A stretch of 64,000 bases of DNA from Dichetophora obliterata (Eukaryota > Arthropoda > Insecta > Diptera > Sciomyzidae): assembly GCA_963920525.1 (NCBI GenBank), contig OY986439.1, positions 19,751,819-19,815,818 on the forward strand. The letters are read 5' to 3'. The number at the start of each line of letters is the position of its first letter. The stretch's first letter is position 1. This document shows positions 56,600 through 64,000 of this stretch, piece by piece. Under the pieces are notes generated by a model. That model ran no database searches and was not told where the DNA came from. It saw only the letters and a program-made list of their open reading frames with translations. Position numbers and translations under genes: made by a program.

Positions 56600-57729
56600 C
56601 TTTATTCACACAAAGTATGAAATTGTTTCTCGGGAAGGTTTTCATAGAAACCGAACACAGATGAAAGCACTGGCCGTTTGCTGTCTTTTTTCACTTCTTT
56701 GGGAAGACACCTTTTGTTAAATCTAATGGTGCCAACGTATGCTAGTCCAATAGACGAAAGACGTTTAGCTGCGTCTAATGTTGTAAAGAAGTTATCAGCA
56801 ATAATAGTTCTGCCGCTGTTGGCGTACCGATTAGCCAAACTCATGAGCACATTTTCGCCTTGGTTTGTCTCTCGTTGTTCTCCCTCTTTACCAGTGTATA
56901 GTTTTCCTTGCAACGGATATTTGGTTTTCGCATCGCCACCATACTTTTATGCCATACTTTGCGGGCTTTGGTGGGATGTATTGCGTGAACTTTGTGCGCC
57001 CACGGTATTGAAATAGCTGCTCATCGATGGTTACACTTTCGTATGGTTAAAATTATTGGCAAGATTTTTATTCAAGAAGTTCCATATGTCGCGAATGGGA
57101 GCAGCTTTGTCGGTTTGTAGACGAAATGCGAGCGTACGACTATCGTCAAATCGAATATAGCGCATCAAAGTAACAAATCGTGTATATGACATGGCTGCAC
57201 GGAATATTGGAAGTGCATCAGTTTGCCACATCAATCTTGAGAGCTGCATAGTATTATGACTGACACCAAAAGCCAATAGTATTCCAATAAAAGCGTCAAG
57301 CTCAACACTTGGCATATCAACCCATACTCGTGGTGTGCAGTTTGCATGTTTTGCGTTCCATTTGCGTGTAACTTTTTTTCCATATAGATTTGTTTGTGTT
57401 ACGATGATGAACATAATATTCGGTGAAAAGAAAAGCTTGACCACCTCAAGCAGAGTGGTCGGGTTTGTTTTTGGTTCACCTCTAAAACGCATGATGTTGT
57501 GCTGGCTGAATCTCACTGTAGCAGGTTCAGCTGTACTCCACTTGGTACCATCTTTTCCAAGCAAAAAACCGTCTGCAGCTTGAGTTGGTGCATTCTCACT
57601 TTCTTCTTCGGATTCTTGATTCTTCATCGCTGTCGAATATTTCATTTGCTTCAATTTCCAATTTATATTCAATGTCCGAGGCGTCATCTTCGGGCACAAA
57701 ATCTGTGTTTTCACCACTTTGGTCTTCAA
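56600..57729 (-). pseudogene. piggyBac transposase (DDE_Tnp_1_7), decayed
   Basis: From 57729 down: acidic N-terminal part (SEEESENAPTQA), then LLGKDGTKWSTAEP, ELDAFIGILLAFGV, ALPIFRAAMSYTRFVTLMRY, IRFDDSRT, APIRDIWNFLNKNL. After frameshifts, VTIDEQLFQYRGRTKFTQYI (first catalytic Asp, about 57018), KPAKYGIKVWW, then SGRTIIADNFFTTLDAAKRL (second Asp, about 56790) and GLAYVGTIRFNKRCLP. The third catalytic Asp and the Cys-rich C-terminus are missing; the MITE at 56153-56484 lies where they would be. The frame is open from 57729 to 57031, so decay is moderate. Confidence 0.9.
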
Positions 57730-58855
57730 ATAAATCTAGTTCTTCGTCTGCTTCTGTCTAGAACATATACTGTCGATGTTCTATGTTCAGCATTCAATAA
57801 TAAACTAACTGAACTCAAAACCAAAATCACAAACGAAGGAAAGAAATAAGAGAAAAATGAACACAAAAACTACCTGAAAGCAAACATCTGCATTGAATTC
57901 ACATAAAAACAACCCAAAATATAAAAAAATACCTGGAAACAACAATCTGCATTGTATTTGCAGAAAAATAACCCAAAATGTATATAACAATCATTTATTT
58001 CATACAAATTGTATAAGGGTCTGCCCAGGCATATGTGTTTGTTCGATGGGGACTTGTTTTTTTTTTGCAGTTTTCTTCGTGTTGAAACGATATTTTAAAA
58101 TTTTTTTTAAATTAAAGTTTTTTCCTAAATGACCTCTATATTTATTTTGTTGACTTTTTATGATTTAAATACAAATTCTAAATGTTTGATAGTTTAAATC
58201 ATACTTAATTTTAAATACAAATTCTAGTTGTTTGATAGTTAAAAATCGTTTATTGAGCTTAAGGTCAAAGTTAGAACAATTAATTGTTCTAACGAATCTT
58301 TCCAAAGAAACAACAACAACAACAAAGTTTTTTCAATATGAAAAGGAAAATTCATTTATCTATTTTTTAAAAAATAGAAAGCCATCAATATTTTAAGCGG
58401 CTACCAGGAAATACAGGTATCTACCTAAACTAGAAGTATGTTTTAATAACGCTCAAAAATGAAATATGCCTGGCCAGAACCATGTGTTTGTCCAAGGGTT
58501 AATGCGATTTTATTTAAGTTTTTATATAGGCCTCACATTATTTAATTTATTAAACTATTAAAAATATTTGCTTTAGCAAAAAATTACTAAAATGTATTAC
58601 ATGACAAAAAATAAAATAAAATTTTTAAATATTTCGGACATGATATGAGAAAGATTTTTAAACCATCTCTAAAATTATACTAGATTTTCTAATGTGTGCA
58701 AGCGTGTGTCAACCGGTGTAGTGTGCTTATCATATTTACAAAATTAGTACCAATAATCGCAGTAAATAGCATTATATAGGTTATATTTGGTTTATGTTCA
58801 TTCTTTATGCCTTTGCCCCCCTAGAACAAATCATGCGGATGTCCTTGTTTACCAT

Positions 58856-59058
58856 GATGATCAAATCGTCTGCACTGTTTCACAAATGCAGTTTTTATTT
58901 TTCGTAAATGTTTAATAAATGTTTTGTAAACTTTTTGTCTTAGTAAATATGAAAGGCATTGGCTAAAGATAATAAAAAAATTGGTTGAGGCAAGGAAAAG
59001 ACAATGTACTAAATATGTTTTTTAATTACTTAATTACATATTTAATTAACTACCTTCA
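58856..59058. other. AT-rich spacer
   Basis: Nothing recognised. Confidence 0.4.
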
Positions 59059-59494
59059 CGATTAAAAATATTGGACTAAATTTTAAACTATTTTGGATTA
59101 CATATAGGATAACACCAAATAAAGATTACTTTTTCATCCAAGGAAAAGTTTAAAATTTTTCAATCCAAAAAAGATTAATTCTCAATCCGCAAAAATTTTA
59201 AAAAAAGCAATATAAGTATCAACTTAAAATAAAAAACTTTTCTGAACAGTTCACGATTTAAACACACGACCTCTGTTGTACTGGTCCAACACCTTATTCA
59301 CTCGCCCATCTCAGTTAACATAGTTTCGCTTATTTTGCATCATTACGAATGCAATTAAGTTATTTTTAGGAACGTGGGCTTGAGACCCAGCTAAATTAAA
59401 CTAACGTTGGGATTCAAAAACAGTACTTTTCGGATTAAAAATTCCTTTAACCAAAGTTTGGATTAAAAAGTAGTCCAAAATTTTTACCCAATCG
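59059..59494 (-). mobile_element. TIR element with GGATTAA-rich arms and a tRNA-like centre
   Basis: Ends CGATTAAAAATATTGGACT and, reverse complemented, CGATTGGGTAAAAATTTTGG. The arms hold repeated GGATTA/TAATCC motifs. The centre, minus strand, has an A-box-like TGGGCGAGTGA (59298-59308) and a B-box-like GTTTAAATCGT (59253-59263), 34 nt apart, with 'gaggtcgtgtgtttaaatcg' resembling a tRNA 3' half. No target duplication seen. Not a functional tRNA. Confidence 0.55.
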
Positions 59495-59947
59495 AACAGT
59501 AATGTAAATTTAAGTAACGTTACGCCAGTAATGTAACACCAGATCAAAAAGCCTAATAAAAAAAAACCAGAGAAGATTTTTAAATTTGATCACTTGGAAA
59601 ATAGACTTATGTTAATTTAAACCTTTCTTAAAAAATTTCTCTACAAATTTTTCTCTACAAGTCTTACCCAATTCAGAGAGTTTTGTAAATTTTGTAATCC
59701 AAGTCGAAAATCACTTCCCTTTTCCATAACGTAACGCCAACACATATTTTTGCTTATATCTTTAAATCCTTAGGGTCGATTACTTACATTGTTTTTACTT
59801 AATAAAGTGCTACTTAATTACTACGCAAATATAAACAAGCCTTTTTAAAAATTAGACATTTTCATTATTTTTTAATACTTCTTCGTACAAATCGTCCGTA
59901 ACGCCAGTTTGTAAATACCTATATTTGTACTTTCTAATTTCAAATTT
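59495..59947. other. Spacer with repeated GTAACGCCA
   Basis: 'gttacgcca' or 'gtaacgcca' at about 59518, 59737 and 59896; a related inverted phrase lies at about 60509. No gene. Confidence 0.4.
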
Positions 59948-59955
59948 CTATACAT

Positions 59956-61114
59956 TAGACTGGATCAAAATTTGGATTCCGCCCTTCGGGGTCTCAAAAG
60001 TTAGAGGAACTCATGAAAACGATTTCTGCATACTTTTTTCAAATCGGAGAAAATTTATAGGAGCGCTTTTGATTCTCCTGATGGTCCATTTTGTCAAAAA
60101 AAAAACATGTTTTTTGCTTGTAACTTTTTTTCAAAAAACACATATCCAAATCTTCTAAAAATATAAATTTCTTAACAACATTTAGGCATAAAGAAATTTT
60201 TTAAATTATGTTTAATTATAACTCTTATTGGCCTCCAAACATATAATTTTTTGCTGTTTTTAAAAACACATTTTGTTAAAACATCTGTAAAAAACACATT
60301 TTTCATTGGATCTACCTAGAGTTGATCTTGCTGAAAAGGAATTAAATTATACTTTTTTTTTAATATATCGGTTAAAACAACTCTGTGTGTGAAAAATGAC
60401 TAAATGCAGTAATCGACTTTAGAAATCTGCTAAAAGGATAAATTTCTTTTAGGCATAAAAAAATTTTGAATATTAGTTATTACCTCTTATTAGCTGAAAC
60501 CCGGCATGTTACGCCCCATTGTCCAACGCTCCTAAAATGATAACTCTTATTGACCTATAAAAATAGATTTTTAAGAAACACATTTTGTTAAAACTGCTGG
60601 AAAAAAGTCTTTTTTATTATTATAATAAATTTTGAAGTGATTCCAAGTTTGTGTACTTTTCAAGAGATTTTAAAGTGGCTTACTTTTTTTATTTTTTTTT
60701 TTAATTCCTTTCCAACAAGATCAGTTTTACGTAAATCCAATGGAAAATGTGTCTTTTGCAGAGGTTTTAACAAAATGTGTTTTTAAAAATAGCAAAAGAT
60801 TCTATGTTTGGAGGTCAATAAGAGTTATAATAAAACATAAGTTAATAAATTTCTTTTTGCCTAAATGTTGGTATAAGTAAGGAATTTATATTTTTTGCAG
60901 ATTTGGGTATGTGTTCTTTGAAAAACAAAAAGTTACAAGCAAAAAACATGTTTTTAACAAAAAATTCCTTCAGGAGAATTTATTTGAGAACGCTCCGATA
61001 AATTTTCTCCGATTTGAAAAAAAGTATTCAGAAATCGTTTTTATAAGTTCTTCTAACTTTTGAGACCCCGAACGCCTGATTATTTTTTTTCCAATACAAA
61101 AGCGATCCAGTCTA
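59956..61114. mobile_element. Foldback hAT-like element, copy 2 (1159 bp)
   Basis: Ends TAGACTGGATC on both sides. Perfect 8-bp duplication CTATACAT (59948-59955, 61115-61122). Arms of about 430 bp ('ggggtctcaaaagttagaggaactca', 'ttctcctgatggtcc', 'tggcctccaaacata', 'cattggatctac') are inverted at 60700-61100. No ORF of its own; the ORF at 59925-60158 is an arm shadow. Confidence 0.9.
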
Positions 61115-61122
61115 CTATACAT

Positions 61123-61634
61123 TCCTTATAAAGTTTAGCTTATGATCTCATTTATGAAATTTAATAATCTTTTTATCTCACAAAATAAACTTGTTGAAAC
61201 AACTTTCATTTATTTGTATCAACCACTCAACTTTTGGGAATAAACTTTAAGGCACTATAGTAAAGTGTTTAAAAAAACAAGGAAAAATATTATTTAGATT
61301 ATAGAGCAATTGGCAATAGTTTTGTCTTATCGTTTGCTTGATAAGAAATACAGCAGTTAAAAACGTTCCGGTAATATTTTCTGGATAGAAATATGATCTT
61401 TTTATAAGCTTTTATTTAACTTGCTTCGTTCGTATGTCCGTCAAAATTTGCAAAGCTTTTTTCGAACCCTTGTTGCTATCCGATTAAGCTGAAGTTAAGC
61501 TTACATATGTAAGTCCGGTGGCAATGCAATAGTATGATAAAATTTTTTGCCACACCTCCTTTTACCACCCACAATCACAAAAACGTAAGCTTTTGAAAAT
61601 AAAAGATGTTAACAATAAACGTTTAAGACTAAAA
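61123..61634. other. Spacer, possibly decayed dispersed repeat
   Basis: 'gcttcgttcgtatgtccgtcaaaatttg' (about 61423) and 'ccacacctccttttaccac' resemble decayed DINE-type phrases. No gene. Confidence 0.35.
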
Positions 61635-62135
61635 AGTAAAAAATAAATAAAAAGTAAAAAAAATTTTTAAAAATACGCTTTTATTTTTAACTGACATTTG
61701 TCATACATGTGTTTAGTATGTATAATAATAAGAGCGAACTCCAATAAGTAAGTTCTAGGGACGTAAGTCTATTTATACTTTTTAAAGTATTTTTGCATAC
61801 TTTTTATGTATTATATTTATACTTTTATATAATAGATACCGATTGCGGACATCGGTGCCTCAAGTTTTTTTAAATTTAAATGAATTTTACATTTTGATAA
61901 TATCTAAATATATATATTCGTCCCTAGATTTTACTAATTGGAGTACGCTTTTGTTATGATGATGAGTAACCAATAGAGGGATTCTTTTGAATCTATAATA
62001 TACCTACTATATACATATATGACAAATGTCAGTCAAATTTCTTCTTTTCTTTTAAGTTCACGTTTTCTTTTAAATAAAAGCTTATTTTTTAAAATTCTTT
62101 TTTACTCTTATTTTTTATTTTTTTTTTTTTTTTTT
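61635..62135. repeat. ~500-bp imperfect palindrome
   Basis: The left arm (61635-61790) with ACTGACATTTGTCATACATG, 'gcgaactccaataagtaa' and 'ttctagggacg' returns inverted at 61905-62135, with a ~30-bp extra block. The outer arms are A-rich and T-rich respectively. Probably a foldback MITE; termini are not defined. Confidence 0.75.
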
Positions 62136-64000
62136 TTTTGAGAAAATTACGAAATCATCGATAAAATCTCGTATTTTATAGCCAATCAATAAACTTAAAA
62201 TTTAATTGTATACTCAACAGATATTGTTCTAAAAGGAACGCCTTAATTGTGCACGTGTCTTATGTCTTCTTCTTCGAATTTTTTGAATATTTATTTTGAT
62301 ATCCTAACTGCCTTTTTGTGCTTTTTTTTCTTGCTGTTCTTATGTATTTTGGATTTTGTTTTTGCTTTCTGTGTGAATTTTTTCCTTTTGCACGCCAGCG
62401 TTTCAGCATTTTTCCCAACTGTCCTGCAAGTCTTTCCTTGTCTTGCTGCCACCATTGAGGCCTCGTGAGTATTTCTTGGACTTTTTGTAGTTTTTATATT
62501 TTTTCTACTATTTTTTACGACATAAAGTTTAACATTTTGCTATATTTCCCCCCTCATCTCCCCCCCCCCCCCCGAACAATGCCAAGCAGTTTGGTTATTT
62601 TTGTGCTTGGGTCCTGTTTCTTTTTTCGCCAACTCGTCTTCATTTCTAATTCATTGCATTGCCCGCTTGTATTGCATTTTTTTATTTTATTTTATTTTGA
62701 ACCCTCTTCTGACGTAGTTCTGTGGAATCTATTTAATGCGCTTTAGGACTCGTTCATTCTGAATTCTATTATCCTGTTTGTTGTTGTAATTGTTGTTGTG
62801 CTAACTGCACGTTTCACTAGTCTTTTGTGGCCCTGAAGGCATTTTTTAGTACATCTGAACATCTTTGTCGACGCAAAATGCTAAACAGCTCCGTGAAAAC
62901 TTCGCATTGCTGCAACCAGCAGCAGCAACAGAAGAAAAGTCATGATCTTTGCACATCCTGAAGGACGATTGAAGGAGACTGTAACCAGTAAAGCAGTGAA
63001 AATGTTTCTACGTGTGTTTTTGCTACTCCTAGACGACAGACCCAGCGCATTTTTATTGTGATTCGAACTTTTATGCCCCTCGAATATAACTTTGGGTGGT
63101 GGTTGGTGGGTGGATGGTGGGTGGATGGTGGTTGCTGTCGGTGAGCCTGGCTGGAAAATTGAAAAAAATTCTGTTGCATTGCCGTTTGTTGAGGGACGTG
63201 TATGCGAACGCCTAAGAATACGCTATTCGGTGCCCATTCGAGCTGCCATCAAACTGCATAAAAATGCATGCTCCATCATCATTAAGGCTATTCGTTATTG
63301 TTGTTGTTGTTATTGTTGTTGTGGTTATTGTTGTTGTTGTTATTGTTTTGCGACGCAGTTGGTGGGCGCAAAAGACTATTTGAGGAAGTTTTTTTTTTTT
63401 GGCAGACAGGTAGTTATTGCTAAAAATATATTGCCAGCACAGCATGCAATTCAGTTTAATATTTTTTAAGAATATATAACATTTTTTTATTTTCGAATAC
63501 AGCGTGGGGTCTCAGTTTGGCAATATTTAATAATATTTATTTGGTGGTATTCAGTAAGTTCGGTTTATTCTAAATAATTCTTATTCTAATTATTCTTTTT
63601 CTGTACAAGAAAGTTTTTAGTTTTTATGATTTTCATTTGCTGTGAAAAAACCGATGCACAGTGGTTTTAACGTGAAATTAAATCAATAATTATTTTATGG
63701 TTTATTATATAATGAAATGTAAATTAAGTTTAATTATAAATTGGTGAATTTTTAAAATGCTATAAAACCTTACGGCTTAGCATACAATAAATAAATAAAT
63801 AGTTCTTAAGAAATATAAGTTTTATATATATATAATATCCCACCGGGAAAAAAGAATCAATTGTGTATGAAAAAAGAATTAATTCACTTTTCCAATTATT
63901 GATTCTAGAATTGATTATTTTTAACATTGTGATGTAATTTGTAATTTATAATTTAGCTTTATTAGTATATTAGTACATAAGAAATAGTTATTCTTTTTCG
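62136..64000. other. Unique pyrimidine-rich DNA with simple repeats
   Basis: C-run at 62562-62573, a 14-bp-type G-rich minisatellite (GGTGGATGGTGGGT) at about 63093-63140, and (TTG)n at 63297-63345. ORFs at 62247-62746 and 63092-63469 have no recognised domain and overlap low-complexity DNA. Confidence 0.4.

Larger units (their letters stand above)
55990..58498 (-). mobile_element. piggyBac-type element relic, ~2.5 kb
   Basis: Right end reverse complemented CCCTTGGACAAACACATGG, directly followed on the + strand by TTAA (58499-58502). The left end has the related CCCGTCAAACACATATTCTG at 55990 and a second copy (CAAACACATATGCCTGGCC) at 56022; the right side has another inverted copy at about 58025-58050. 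Repeated subterminal copies are usual for piggyBac. TTAA is not visible at the left. Contains a piggyBac transposase on the minus strand and a nested MITE at 56153-56484. Confidence 0.75.
53267..58847. mobile_element. 5.6-kb hAT-like element with perfect 8-bp TSD, nested contents
   Basis: Perfect TTTACCAT at 53259-53266 and 58848-58855. Ends CATGGTCGTCCGCAGG and, reverse complemented, CAAGGACATCCGCATG (12 of 16). Both ends run into C/G homopolymer-like tracts around CCCCCCTAG (about 53301 and 58816). No hAT transposase was found inside; the interior is mostly later insertions (foldback element, tRNA-like unit, piggyBac relic, MITE). With these removed, perhaps 1.5-2 kb remain. Confidence 0.75.

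Noticed and set aside
59253..59325. Functional tRNA gene (minus strand)
   Set aside because: The 3' half resembles a tRNA, but the A box deviates at two positions and the stems are not supported.
59925..60158. 77-codon ORF across a foldback arm
   Set aside because: It spans the target duplication and arm of the foldback element, and the same arm elsewhere is not open in frame.

Overview
This is an AT-rich nuclear window from an insect, most likely a higher fly (Diptera, Schizophora). A tephritid fruit fly fits the abundance of (CAA/TTG)n runs, DINE-1/mini-me-like Helitron sequence with a (GTCY)n block, mariner and Transib relics, and Jockey/CR1-type LINEs, but the species cannot be proven from the sequence. 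I found no intact host gene, functional tRNA or rRNA. Almost every coding signal is a broken transposable element, so the window reads as an intergenic or intronic graveyard of nested insertions.

Layout. 0-2.6 kb: pieces of a LINE reverse transcriptase separated by AT-rich DNA and a ~71-bp tandem repeat. 3.2-7.8 kb: two TIR elements with TATA target duplications sit at matching sites in the two arms of an older inverted repeat; one contains a TTAA MITE, and the middle holds a 240-bp tandem array. 10.2-13.0 kb: two more TTAA-flanked elements. 13-17 kb: mostly unique DNA, including a GC-richer island at 16.1-16.85 kb. 17.3-20.3 kb: a 5'-truncated Jockey-superfamily LINE. 20.3-26.7 kb: the best-resolved part. 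A mariner transposase relic (minus strand) is split by a 3.18-kb Transib element (relative of RAG1) with RSS-heptamer-like CACAGTG ends and a 5-bp target duplication CAACG. It is split again by an RNase-H-bearing LINE with a 14-bp target duplication, which itself carries a CR1-like LINE fragment. 27.6-29.3 kb: a DINE-like element with ~150-bp central tandem repeats, interrupted by a PIF/Harbinger-type MITE. 30.6-32.2 kb: another mariner-like relic. 32.7-35.1 kb: 401 consecutive CCATTA hexamers without one indel. 35.5-41.2 kb: TA-flanked MITEs and unique DNA. 44.5-45.4 kb: an orphan transposon-type ORF. 45.5-48.1 kb: a hAT element with decayed transposase and its own nested MITE. 49-51 kb: a module shared in inverted orientation, one copy inside a PIF-like MITE. 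53.3-58.8 kb: a 5.6-kb hAT-like element with a perfect 8-bp target duplication, filled with a foldback hAT MITE, a piggyBac relic and tRNA-like units. 59-62.1 kb: more foldback/TIR elements. 62.1-64 kb: unique, pyrimidine-rich DNA.

The elements do not form a pathway. What they provide is a relative insertion chronology: mariner before Transib, mariner before RNH-LINE before CR1-like LINE, DINE before PIF MITE, hAT before TA MITE. The most notable items are the Transib relic with a readable DDE triad inside a datable host gene, the indel-free hexanucleotide array, and three small TIR-type elements that each carry a tRNA-like Pol III promoter module.
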